Shown here: positions 24,866-31,198 of the stretch, in pieces | Layout: the number at the start of each line of letters is the position of its first letter | Numbering within the stretch: position 1 is the first letter of the stretch | Source of the DNA: a virus | Length of the DNA stretch: 33,298 bases | IMG/VR virus record: IMGVR_UViG_3300046751_000059 | Coordinates: 1-33,298 of that record | Reading direction: 5' to 3' (one strand) | Program-made: the position numbers and the translations under genes | Notes under the pieces: model-generated | Told to the model about the DNA's origin: nothing | The model's input: the letters and a program-made list of their open reading frames with translations, nothing else | The model's database searches: none

Positions 24866-25181
24866 TCTATTCGATACACCAGTGTTCAAGCTGGTACGCA
24901 ATGATGATCCAAGCACAAGTCATGATGCGGCAGAGCAATTAGATGTAAGCAAAATGGAACGCATAGTTCTTGCCGCTATCACATCGTTTGCAGATAAAGG
25001 CTGTATTTCTGATGACGTTTTGAATATCATTCCTAACCACAGATACAGCACAGTCACAGCTAGATACAAACAACTCAAAGAAAAAGGTTTGATCTTTGTA
25101 GACAATCGCAAACGCAAAGGTGAATCAGGCAGACAACAGCTAGTGATGTGGGCAAAACAATTTTACAAGCCAGAGGAGTAA
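24858..25181 (+). CDS. Winged-helix protein, probable DNA-binding
   Basis: 107 aa. Residues 28-85 (KMERIVLAAITSFADKGCIS, then YSTVTARYKQLKEKGLIFVD followed by NRKRKGESGRQQ) have the shape of a winged helix: three helices then a basic hairpin. Such proteins in phages act in transcription control or replication. It has the GGAGAACCA box with only one base to the ATG. Confidence 0.7.
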   Translation: MNDLFDTPVFKLVRNDDPSTSHDAAEQLDVSKMERIVLAAITSFADKGCISDDVLNIIPNHRYSTVTARYKQLKEKGLIFVDNRKRKGESGRQQLVMWAKQFYKPEE

Positions 25182-25184
25182 GCA

Positions 25185-25418
25185 ATGGGCAAGTATGTTC
25201 GTCATAAAGATGTAAGAAACTACTGCAAAACAACTGCTGGTTTATCGCACACAAAAAGCGATGCGCTTAGACAGAAGCAAGACAGGGAAGGCTGGGAAAA
25301 AGTAGCCGCGTCTTTACCTGATGATGCTTTTGCTGATGATGTTGTTGTTGATGATCGTCATGGAACTGTTAGTCGTAAAGCTACAATCGTAGAATCTAGC
25401 TTGTGGCATTACGATTAA
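25185..25418 (+). CDS. Small unknown early protein
   Basis: 77 aa, MGKYVRHKDVRNYCKTTAGL at the start, basic N-terminal half and acidic C-terminal half (DDAFADDVVVDD). Ribosome site GAGGAG lies 7 bases upstream. No family recognised. Confidence 0.6.
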   Translation: MGKYVRHKDVRNYCKTTAGLSHTKSDALRQKQDREGWEKVAASLPDDAFADDVVVDDRHGTVSRKATIVESSLWHYD

Positions 25419-25419
25419 C

Positions 25420-25448
25420 TTGACAATCACTGCGTTGATGCAGATGAT
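25420..25448 (+). promoter_or_regulatory. Possible promoter of the regulator pair
   Basis: TTGACA (25420-25425), 17-bp spacer, GATGAT (25443-25448). The -35 is perfect, the -10 is 4 of 6. The start site would fall at about 25455, on the ATG of the next gene, so that mRNA may be leaderless. Confidence 0.4.
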
Positions 25449-25454
25449 GTGTTC

Positions 25455-25661
25455 ATGCTTAGTTATATGGATACACTCAAAGAAATGTCTGCAAGTGCAA
25501 ACGTCAATCTAAAGAAAGCGTTTGTACATGCTGGGGTACGCGACTCTACTTACTATAGAGCAAAGCAGGGTCGTGACCTTAGACATAGCACTGCATTATT
25601 AGTGGAAGCATCGATTGGAAAACTTTCAGCACTTCAAGAGCGACATACAAGTTCCAGATAG
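25455..25661 (+). CDS. Small basic HTH-like regulator
   Basis: 68 aa. KKAFVHAGVRDSTYYRAKQG reads as a helix-turn-helix (NLKKAFVHAG turn VRDSTYYRAK), like small phage Cro-type or AlpA-type proteins. No clear ribosome site. Starts GTG 25449, ATG 25455 and ATG 25467 are all possible. It overlaps the XRE gene by 47 bases. Confidence 0.5.
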   Translation: MLSYMDTLKEMSASANVNLKKAFVHAGVRDSTYYRAKQGRDLRHSTALLVEASIGKLSALQERHTSSR

Positions 25662-25869
25662 CTACCAAGATTTAATATCTACAATGGTAGCTAGACGTAA
25701 CGAATTAAATATGTCGCAAGAAGAACTAGCACATAGGATAGGATGCGCTAAGTCTTTGATTCATAAGTGGGAAAGATACAAACGAGTGCCTTCTGGTTTT
25801 TTATTTAGCTGTTGGTTGGATGCCCTTGGCCTCAAGATCACGATCCATAAGAAAGAAACTGTACGATAA
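25615..25869 (+). CDS. XRE (Cro/CI-type) helix-turn-helix regulator
   Basis: 84 aa from TTG 25615 (GGAAG 7 bases upstream) or 61 aa from ATG 25684. RRNELNMSQEELAHRIGCAK followed by SLIHKWERYKRVPS is a standard XRE helix-turn-helix with the 'SQEELA' turn. It probably binds a dyad operator; the TTGCA dyads of this genome are candidates. No dimerisation or cleavage domain, so it is more Cro-like than CI-like. Confidence 0.75.
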   Translation: MENFQHFKSDIQVPDSYQDLISTMVARRNELNMSQEELAHRIGCAKSLIHKWERYKRVPSGFLFSCWLDALGLKITIHKKETVR

Positions 25870-26164
25870 GACAGGCAAGCCACAGAAATGTGACGCCTGT
25901 AGTATAAAGACACCTTGGTTCGTTTGTTTATTAGCTACAGAAAGTCCACCAACTTATCATACAATCTGTATTGATTGTTACGAGGCAGATACATGGCAAG
26001 CAAGAGTCGCGCTAAAGGAGACTACCACGAAAGAAGATTCGTTGAATGGCTCAAAGCCCTCGGCTTCAAAGCGAAAAGGCAACCGCTATCAGGAGCGTTG
26101 GGAGGAGAGTATAGCGGAGACATCATCTGGGAAGTCAGAGGCAACCCAATGGTGGTCGAAGTAA
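25820..26164 (+). CDS. Zinc-finger ORF overlapping its neighbours
   Basis: 114 aa. The first half has two CxxC pairs (CDACSIKTPWFVC and CIDCYEADTW), a likely treble-clef zinc finger, and looks like real protein. From about residue 58 it runs in another frame over the resolvase gene for 172 bases and becomes low in hydrophobics, so this part may be only the chance tail of the gene. The start overlaps the XRE gene by 50 bases. No good ribosome site. Confidence 0.45.
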   Translation: MPLASRSRSIRKKLYDKTGKPQKCDACSIKTPWFVCLLATESPPTYHTICIDCYEADTWQARVALKETTTKEDSLNGSKPSASKRKGNRYQERWEESIAETSSGKSEATQWWSK

Positions 26165-26355
26165 AGTACAGGGACAAGTCTGGATTCCCGAATCCATTCA
26201 CTGTAGTTAGAGATGTGCTGTTTTATAAACGCAGGACAGGCACACCAAAAACATTAGTGATCTTTGATGGCGATGTGTTCGCAGAAAAGATTGCACCATT
26301 ATTATTGGAGAACCACAATGTCATTTCTACTGATGGCGAGGGCAATCAAGGCTGA
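25993..26355 (+). CDS. PD-(D/E)XK nuclease, Holliday junction resolvase-like
   Basis: 120 aa from ATG 25993 (GAGG upstream). MASKSRAKGDYHERRFVEWL gives the N-terminal helix with Glu13. YSGDIIWEV gives Asp43, and VVEVKYRD gives Glu56 and Lys58, the E-D-ExK set of Hjc-like and related nucleases. A role in resolving branched replication intermediates before packaging fits the nearby Exo and annealing genes. It overlaps the replication gene by 38 bases. Confidence 0.7.
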   Translation: MASKSRAKGDYHERRFVEWLKALGFKAKRQPLSGALGGEYSGDIIWEVRGNPMVVEVKYRDKSGFPNPFTVVRDVLFYKRRTGTPKTLVIFDGDVFAEKIAPLLLENHNVISTDGEGNQG

Positions 26356-26986
26356 TATACCTGACTGCTATGCCAAATGGTTGATGGTCGTACTAGCTGA
26401 CCATGCCAATGAAGATACTCATGAGTGCTGGCCTAGCCTAGCTAGATTATCTGATCGCACACAGATGAGCGTACCAACTATAACTAGAAAACTTAACTGG
26501 CTTGAAGAACAAGGGCTGGTAACTAGGGTGCGTGGATCTAATCAACGATCAACTTTGTACACTATCTTTCCTATTGCAGAGAGCAACACCACTGTTGCAG
26601 ACAGAAACACCACTGTTGCAGAGGGAAACACTAACCTATCAACTAACCTATCAACTAAAAAGAAGAAGGCGGTGCCAGAAGATTGGTTGCCGAGTGAGGA
26701 ACTAAAGCAGTCTATTGATCTTAAGCTACAGGAGAACCAAGACCATGAGTATGAAACGAATCAATTCTGTTGTCACCACGCCAGCAAAGGAAGCACATTC
26801 GTCAACATCGACCTCGCTTACAGGGGCTGGTGCTATCGAGCCTTTAACTGGCGAGCAGATAGAGCAGGGTCTGGCAAGGCTACTGGAACTGGCAAGTCCA
26901 CACGAGGTAGACAGAAGGCTTCTCATTTCGCTGGAATCGCACACGGGCTATCCAGTAAGAGAAATAAGCAGGACGAGATTCACTGA
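26318..26986 (+). CDS. Replication initiator, lambda O-like (HTH_36 type)
   Basis: 222 aa. Residues 1-83 (KADIPDCYAKWLMVVLADHA, then CWPSLARLSDRTQMSVPTIT) form the winged helix of phage replication initiators. Residues 87-107 are three heptads A(E/D)xNTTV, encoded by 21-bp repeats that may be the origin. The C-terminal part (EDWLPSEEL, then HHASKGSTFVNIDLAYRGWC) resembles the usual end of this family, F-x-KG...A..W. That end overlaps the next gene by 242 bases in another frame. It has the GGAGAACCA box. Initiator role inferred from domain order. Confidence 0.72.
   Translation: MSFLLMARAIKADIPDCYAKWLMVVLADHANEDTHECWPSLARLSDRTQMSVPTITRKLNWLEEQGLVTRVRGSNQRSTLYTIFPIAESNTTVADRNTTVAEGNTNLSTNLSTKKKKAVPEDWLPSEELKQSIDLKLQENQDHEYETNQFCCHHASKGSTFVNIDLAYRGWCYRAFNWRADRAGSGKATGTGKSTRGRQKASHFAGIAHGLSSKRNKQDEIH
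26576..26654 (+). repeat. Iteron-like repeats inside the initiator gene, candidate origin
   Basis: Units of 21 bp begin at 26576, 26597 and 26618 (third partial), sharing GCAGA...AACACCACTGTT. Then comes CTAACCTATCAA twice in tandem (26631-26642, 26643-26654) and an A-rich purine stretch (CTAAAAAGAAGAAGG). Repeats plus A-rich tract in the middle of an O-like gene is how the lambda origin is built. Confidence 0.6.
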
Positions 26987-27380
26987 TACAGATTATCAGA
27001 CCATCGTTCAACGCTACGAAATTACATGCACCGACATAGATGGCCTAGATAGGGCAATAACCGCCGTTAGAAAGGCACTGGTGCCTCTTCCGAGAAATCA
27101 GATAGAAGATCAGCTAACCATGCTAGCAACGGTCGTTGTGAAGCCTTCTATGGAGAGTTCAGAAGATCAGCTAGTGCGAATAGAATCATTAGCTAGTTTA
27201 TTGCATGAGTATCCAGCCGACATTGTACTCTATGCAATAGAACGAGTGACCAAGACATCCAAGTTTTGGCCTTCGTTTGCTGAGTTTTATCAGCACATCG
27301 ATTGGATGTTGGCAAAACGTAACCTGATGTTAAGAGCATTGGAGAGTAAAAGGGTTGCGCTTACTGCACAGTTGCAGTAG
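26745..27380 (+). CDS. Probable replication partner protein (lambda P position)
   Basis: 211 aa, starting MSMKRINSVV with the GGAGAACCA box 5 bases upstream. The C-terminal half (EYPADIVLYAIERVTKTSKF followed by WPSFAEFYQHIDWMLAKRNL) is a conserved pattern beside phage initiators. It follows the initiator as lambda P (helicase loader) follows O. No ATPase motif, as in P. The first 81 codons overlap the initiator gene in another frame. Helicase loading is inference. Confidence 0.65.
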   Translation: MSMKRINSVVTTPAKEAHSSTSTSLTGAGAIEPLTGEQIEQGLARLLELASPHEVDRRLLISLESHTGYPVREISRTRFTDTDYQTIVQRYEITCTDIDGLDRAITAVRKALVPLPRNQIEDQLTMLATVVVKPSMESSEDQLVRIESLASLLHEYPADIVLYAIERVTKTSKFWPSFAEFYQHIDWMLAKRNLMLRALESKRVALTAQLQ

Positions 27381-27383
27381 AAT
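27355..27383 (+). promoter_or_regulatory. Promoter before the recombination genes, with dyad
   Basis: TTGCGC (27355-27360), 17-bp spacer, TAGAAT (27378-27383). The spacer carries CTGCA-CAGT-TGCAG (27364-27377). The -10 is 5 of 6. It lies over the end of the previous gene and 24 bases before the exonuclease ATG, so it could give recombination genes their own control. Confidence 0.5.
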
Positions 27384-27406
27384 GTTTCAGTAAAGGAGAA
27401 CCACAC

Positions 27407-28240
27407 ATGGAACGCAAAGGTTTTATTGGCGGTAGCGATATGCGCCGCATCATGGATGGCGATTGGACATCGCTATGGGAAGAAAAGACAGGCAAGGTAG
27501 AACCTGTCGATCTGTCAGATAACCTAGCAGTACAGCTAGGTATAAAAACAGAAAACTTTAACAAGGATTGGTTTGCTAAACAGCACACAACATTAGAAGT
27601 TGAAACACTTGTTGCTTGTCATCATGACGTAGGCAATGGTCTAACCAAAGAAATGAATTGGGAAGGCGTACCACTCAAAGGATCAGTAGATGGATTTGTA
27701 CTTACTGATCGTCAGTACCATGATGAAATCATTGAGTGCAAACACACCTACGATATGAACAAGATGGAAGCATGTTTGCAAATGTACATGCCACAGATGC
27801 AATTCTATATGTGGTTGCATCAAGCCAAGGGCTGTTACTTATCAGTTATCTTTGGCAATCGCAGATGGGAATCTGTCTATGTCACTAAGGATTGGGACTA
27901 CATCCACAAGATGCAAGTTCACCTGACTGAGTTCTGGAGGTTTGTCAGAGATGAAACACGCCCTTTCGCAGATGAGCAGATACCACCTGTATCTATAGAC
28001 AAAATCAAAGTCGATGGCCTAGTACGCAGAGATGCGTCATCTGATAACGAGTTCATCAGCAGATGCCATGACTACATTGAGCATGAGGCTAACGCCAAGC
28101 TGTTTGAGTCAGCCAAGTCTGATCTGAAAGCTATGGTTAGTAACGATGAGCGAGAAGTTTACTGTGACCTTCTCACCATCAAGCGCGACAAGCGCGGATC
28201 ACTTCGTGTCACAGTCAACAAGGAGAACCAAGATGTCTAA
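27407..28240 (+). CDS. YqaJ-type exonuclease (lambda Exo-like)
   Basis: 277 aa. Digests one strand of double-stranded DNA ends to feed the annealing protein. Motifs: FIGGSD (residues 6-11), GSVDG with Asp95, and IIECKHT with Glu110 and Lys112, the catalytic D-ExK set. A later QMYMPQMQFYMWL holds the family's Gln/Tyr motif. It has the GGAGAACCA box and overlaps the annealing gene by 8 bases, so both are made together. Confidence 0.9.
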   Translation: MERKGFIGGSDMRRIMDGDWTSLWEEKTGKVEPVDLSDNLAVQLGIKTENFNKDWFAKQHTTLEVETLVACHHDVGNGLTKEMNWEGVPLKGSVDGFVLTDRQYHDEIIECKHTYDMNKMEACLQMYMPQMQFYMWLHQAKGCYLSVIFGNRRWESVYVTKDWDYIHKMQVHLTEFWRFVRDETRPFADEQIPPVSIDKIKVDGLVRRDASSDNEFISRCHDYIEHEANAKLFESAKSDLKAMVSNDEREVYCDLLTIKRDKRGSLRVTVNKENQDV

Positions 28241-28694
28241 GGATAATCTTAAACTATGGAACACAGTGTCAAAGTCTGACCCTAAGTTCCTCAAGAAAGT
28301 ATCGTTTGGATCACGATCATTTACAGCTATTGATCCACAGTATCAAGTTAGATCTGCAACAGAACAGTTTGGTACAATAGGCCACGGCTGGGGATGGAGC
28401 AACGAGACACGCTTCATCAACGTGTCGAATGGCGACACCGCCGTTATCGCTGATGTAACCATATGGACAGGATCGCCTGACAATTCATTCGGACCTTTCT
28501 CTGGATGCAGAAAGTTCTTTGATTCTGCCAAAGGCAGGATGGCAGAGGATGCACCCAAGATGGCAATTACCGATGGTCTTACCAAAGCCATGTCACATCT
28601 AGGATTCAATGCCGATGTGTTTCTTGGCGAGATGGATGGCAACAAATACGCCGCCGACTCAAAAGCTGGCAAGCAAATAAGCGGAGGATGGTAA
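28233..28694 (+). CDS. Single-strand annealing protein, Rad52-like (Sak type)
   Basis: 153 aa. The pattern FTAIDPQYQVRSATEQFGTI (then GHGWGW) and the end APKMAITDGLTKAMSHLGFN (then ADVFLG) is that of phage Rad52-superfamily proteins. They coat and anneal single strands. Paired with the exonuclease it makes a complete recombinase, useful for concatemer formation without a phage polymerase. Start ATG 28233 is set by its GGAGAACCA box. The stop overlaps the next ATG by one base (TAATG). Confidence 0.82.
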   Translation: MSKDNLKLWNTVSKSDPKFLKKVSFGSRSFTAIDPQYQVRSATEQFGTIGHGWGWSNETRFINVSNGDTAVIADVTIWTGSPDNSFGPFSGCRKFFDSAKGRMAEDAPKMAITDGLTKAMSHLGFNADVFLGEMDGNKYAADSKAGKQISGGW

Positions 28695-29026
28695 TGTTTT
28701 ACGGAAACCAAATAGCATCTTTGGATGCAAAGCTAATCGACATAGATCGCAAACTAGAGCAACTCATCTGGTCTATGAAAGAGCCTGTAAAGAAACAGGT
28801 TAAACCTAAACAAAAAAGCAAGCCTAAGTATTCCAAGCCATTTGTAGATAGAATAGCTGGCAGATACAAAAGCAAAGAAGATCTAATGAAAGAATCAGGA
28901 TTAACATTCCAGACAGTTACCACCTACATTAGACATGCAAGAGCCGATGGCTACAAAATCAAAAGGCGGTCAATAAGAATCAAAGGCAAGATGGTTTCAC
29001 AATATAAAATAGTAAAGGATAAATAG
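28694..29026 (+). CDS. Small basic protein with possible HTH
   Basis: 110 aa. A short coiled coil (residues 10-30) is followed by a Lys/Pro linker and a helix-turn-helix-like end (SKEDLMKESGLTFQTVTTYI). Probably DNA-binding. It starts on the stop of the annealing gene and is followed after one base by the SSB-like gene. Confidence 0.65.
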   Translation: MFYGNQIASLDAKLIDIDRKLEQLIWSMKEPVKKQVKPKQKSKPKYSKPFVDRIAGRYKSKEDLMKESGLTFQTVTTYIRHARADGYKIKRRSIRIKGKMVSQYKIVKDK

Positions 29027-29027
29027 C

Positions 29028-29420
29028 ATGAGCGATTATGATAACACTAACAGAGGCGCGGCCTTCAAACCGTTTCCAGAGCAACAGTTTATTCTGCAAG
29101 GTAAGCTAAACATTATGGGTGATGATAGCCAAGTCGCACTTATCATGGCTGAATCCAAAGATGGCAGTAAGCGCATCGAGGTATATCAACGTGCTGGTGT
29201 TCTATTTGCAAACAAAGATAAGAGCGATGAAAACAAACAGCCAGATTATAGCGGACCACTTGACGGTCTGCATCAAGACTGGCGCATTGCCGCATGGAAA
29301 GAAATGAAAGGCGACAATGCCTATATGTCGCTCAGGGTTTCAGAGGTTCAAAAGAAACAAGATCAAGAGCCACAGGCTGAACCGTCTAGCAAACAGATCG
29401 ATGATGATGTACCATTCTAA
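29028..29420 (+). CDS. SSB-like single-stranded DNA-binding protein
   Basis: 130 aa. A beta-rich core (residues 18-105, with a Trp pair) precedes a Gln/Glu linker and the tip DDDVPF, the hallmark acidic C-terminus by which SSB proteins call repair and replication partners (DDDIPF in E. coli). The core is not a clear OB-fold by eye, so it could be another ssDNA binder with the same tip. Last gene of the early block. Ribosome site AAGGAT. Confidence 0.7.
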   Translation: MSDYDNTNRGAAFKPFPEQQFILQGKLNIMGDDSQVALIMAESKDGSKRIEVYQRAGVLFANKDKSDENKQPDYSGPLDGLHQDWRIAAWKEMKGDNAYMSLRVSEVQKKQDQEPQAEPSSKQIDDDVPF

Positions 29421-29422
29421 TC

Positions 29423-29452
29423 TGCGATAGTTAGGTGGTTCTCCCTATCGCA
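29423..29452 (+). ncRNA. Hairpin with anti-start-box loop after the early block
   Basis: TGCGATAG (29423-29430) pairs with CTATCGCA (29445-29452). The 14-base loop contains TGGTTCTCC (29436-29444), the exact reverse complement of the GGAGAACCA box found before eight early genes. It begins 3 bases after the SSB-like stop. Presenting such a sequence in a loop is typical of antisense RNAs. RNA status is inference. Confidence 0.5.
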
Positions 29453-29454
29453 TA

Positions 29455-29488
29455 GCGGGTGAGCAGTCGTACCATTCTGCTCATCCGC
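29455..29488. terminator. Bidirectional hairpin between convergent blocks
   Basis: GCGGGTGAGCAG pairs with CTGCTCATCCGC over 12 pairs, one G-T, with a 10-base loop. It lies between the early and late stops. No T run on either side, so termination may need help. The 10-mer GTACCATTCT occurs in its loop and at 29409-29418. Confidence 0.6.
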
Positions 29489-29491
29489 GAC

Positions 29492-29944
29492 CTAAATAGG
29501 GATCGCCAACAACTCAAGCCTAGCAATCAAACGATCTGCTCTATTGGTTACTTGCTTATAATATCTACTATCTTTTAACTCAGCCCCAGCAGTTTCAAAT
29601 TCTTCTGCTTCTATAGCCGCAATAAATTTCTTAAACTTAGACATACGCGGCCTACCCATATTGAACATTAGATTGCACAGAATATGTTGCAGTTCATCGC
29701 TCTTGTTATCCCAATCAGAATACAAGATCTTGCAATCCTCTATAGTTACAGCAATGTCTAGCGCAAATAGCTGACGCACACGCTCCTCAGATACATCTGT
29801 ACCTACAGGCTGACCATACTCAGGCTCACCCTCAAGGATTAAATGACCCACACCACACGTTTCCAAACCTAAGTGATCTAAATACACAGAGTAGACACAG
29901 CCCTCATCATCAGCAATCTCTTGCCGCAACGTATCTATGTTCAT
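29492..29944 (-). CDS. Endolysin, T4-type lysozyme (GH24)
   Basis: 150 aa. Cuts the glycan of peptidoglycan at lysis. The catalytic triad Glu14, Asp23, Thr29 has the same spacing (9 and 6) as Glu11, Asp20, Thr26 of T4 lysozyme, in a segment ending CGVGHLI. The end has the conserved NMG-R and Arg-rich helices. No signal peptide, so it needs the holin. Its start overlaps the holin stop by four bases. Confidence 0.93.
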   Translation of the reverse strand: MNIDTLRQEIADDEGCVYSVYLDHLGLETCGVGHLILEGEPEYGQPVGTDVSEERVRQLFALDIAVTIEDCKILYSDWDNKSDELQHILCNLMFNMGRPRMSKFKKFIAAIEAEEFETAGAELKDSRYYKQVTNRADRLIARLELLAIPI

Positions 29945-30318
29945 TTCTTAAATCCTTTCAGCCCACGGATTCCAAATGACGCACCTATCGAAGCAAAAAC
30001 TGCGTACTGAAACCATGATGGTGTATTGGAAAGAGCATCAAACCCACGCTCAACATATGGCTGAGTAAAAGGAACAAAGCACATAGCAATTATAGCTATA
30101 AACAAAATAGTCCACGCCTCATCCTTCCAGCTATCTCTGCTACCTTGAGCCATGATCTTTTCCCAGCCAGCTTCATGAGTAGCGGCAACCTTCATCACCT
30201 CTGCTTCCGCTTTAGCTTTAGCTACTTTGGCTTCACTGGTAGCTTTCTTTTCATCAGCCTTGCCCTGTAACCAAGAGCCAGCCAAGTTACCTACAATCGG
30301 GATCAGTGCTTGTATCAT
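29941..30318 (-). CDS. Holin, GTA-type three-helix family
   Basis: 125 aa. The start IPIVGNLAGSWLQGKADEKK with an Ala/Lys/Glu helix, HEAGWEKIMAQGSRDSWKDE, then hydrophobic segments at about 72-88 and 100-118, is the '3TM holin for GTA release' family common in alphaproteobacterial phages. It makes the membrane hole for the lysozyme encoded next to it. Confidence 0.85.
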   Translation of the reverse strand: MIQALIPIVGNLAGSWLQGKADEKKATSEAKVAKAKAEAEVMKVAATHEAGWEKIMAQGSRDSWKDEAWTILFIAIIAMCFVPFTQPYVERGFDALSNTPSWFQYAVFASIGASFGIRGLKGFKK

Positions 30319-30509
30319 CTTTCACTCCCAAGCCAGACTGCAAAAGCACCTGTCATAGCACCAGAAACAACACTTATCATTGCGCTTTGCTGTGTGGTTA
30401 AATCATCGAGGCTAATTCCCCATTCAATAACTCTGATGTACATAACAGTCATTACAAACATCATAAGCCTTGGCAGTATCTTCCACTTGAGGAATGTTTC
30501 TACGCTCAT
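30315..30509 (-). CDS. Small two-helix membrane protein of the lysis cassette
   Basis: 64 aa, MSVETFLKWKILPRLMMFVM at the start, with helices at about 10-30 and 43-60. The pattern (PRLMM, YIRVIEWG, SAMISVVSGAMTGAFAVWLG) is frequent in marine phages just before the holin. It may be a second holin or antiholin. Coupled by 4-base overlaps on both sides. Confidence 0.75.
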   Translation of the reverse strand: MSVETFLKWKILPRLMMFVMTVMYIRVIEWGISLDDLTTQQSAMISVVSGAMTGAFAVWLGSER

Positions 30510-31198
30510 TTTAACGCATCCTTTATGCTATCTAACGTACCCTTTAGCGAGTAGCCAGAAGGTCTAGGGTTATATTCACACTGATACGATCTTGCACATC
30601 CAACATGCAGTTCAGTTGTATGCGACTCTTGGGTGTTGTTTGCACCTTGATAAAAGCAGACTATTTCTCTTTTGCTAATAACTTCAGTGTAAGCAAGGCG
30701 GCATGTAGTCATTTTAGGAATGGATGCACTAGCCTTAAAAGCTACAAGAGCAATCAAACCTACAACCAGAACGCCCATGATCAAGTAGAACAACATACTA
30801 AGACCATCAAAGATTTCTTTGCGTTGTGCCGCCTTCTCTATAGCCGCTTGCTTGGCACGTTCTTTCTGAGCCTGTATGCGCCTAGCACGTTCCTCAACGA
30901 TTGAACGCCATGTGCCTGATCCAAACCGCAAATCAACTAGCATCGATACTTCGTATAGCTTTTCCTGTGCTAGCTTGGCATCGATCATTTCTGTAGCTAC
31001 ACCGCCAATGCCATCCATAGCACCAACGCCAGACTTTTTGTTACGCTCTTTGTTTACCTGTGCTTGGCCTTCAAACAGGTTGTCGATATATCCAGCGATT
31101 TCTGAAATGTCATTACAGGTATTGATGCACGACTTAATAGCATCGGTAGCACCTTTTACTAAAGCAATGCCAGCAAGGGCTGTACTAATGGGTTCCAT
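30506..31198 (-). CDS. Membrane-anchored helical protein of the lysis region
   Basis: 230 aa from ATG 31198 (MEPISTALAGIALVKGATDA). The soluble first part has DAKLAQEKLYEVSMLVDLRF, then GSGTWRSIVEERARRI; a membrane helix follows at about 143-165, then an outer domain with five cysteines. Similar proteins occur before the lysis genes in many marine podoviruses. The helix and cysteine-rich end could act across the periplasm; no spanin gene is otherwise seen. An upstream start (31246) would lie in the next gene. Confidence 0.7.
   Translation of the reverse strand: MEPISTALAGIALVKGATDAIKSCINTCNDISEIAGYIDNLFEGQAQVNKERNKKSGVGAMDGIGGVATEMIDAKLAQEKLYEVSMLVDLRFGSGTWRSIVEERARRIQAQKERAKQAAIEKAAQRKEIFDGLSMLFYLIMGVLVVGLIALVAFKASASIPKMTTCRLAYTEVISKREIVCFYQGANNTQESHTTELHVGCARSYQCEYNPRPSGYSLKGTLDSIKDALK

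Larger units (their letters stand above)
22659..28230 (+). repeat. Eight copies of the translation-start box GGAGAACCA
   Basis: Exact 9-mers at 22659, 23041, 23983, 24848, 26307, 26731, 27395 and 28222, each 1-5 bases before an ATG. GGAG is the Shine-Dalgarno part; AACCA is not needed for that, so its conservation needs another reason. I found no copy in front of late genes. The reverse complement occurs once, at 29436-29444. Confidence 0.9.

Noticed and set aside
25420-26355. Lysogeny module
   Set aside because: An XRE regulator is present but no integrase, excisionase, partition genes or attachment site is seen.
26576-26654. Repeat cluster as a CRISPR array
   Set aside because: Units are tandem without spacers, short, and in frame inside a coding gene.
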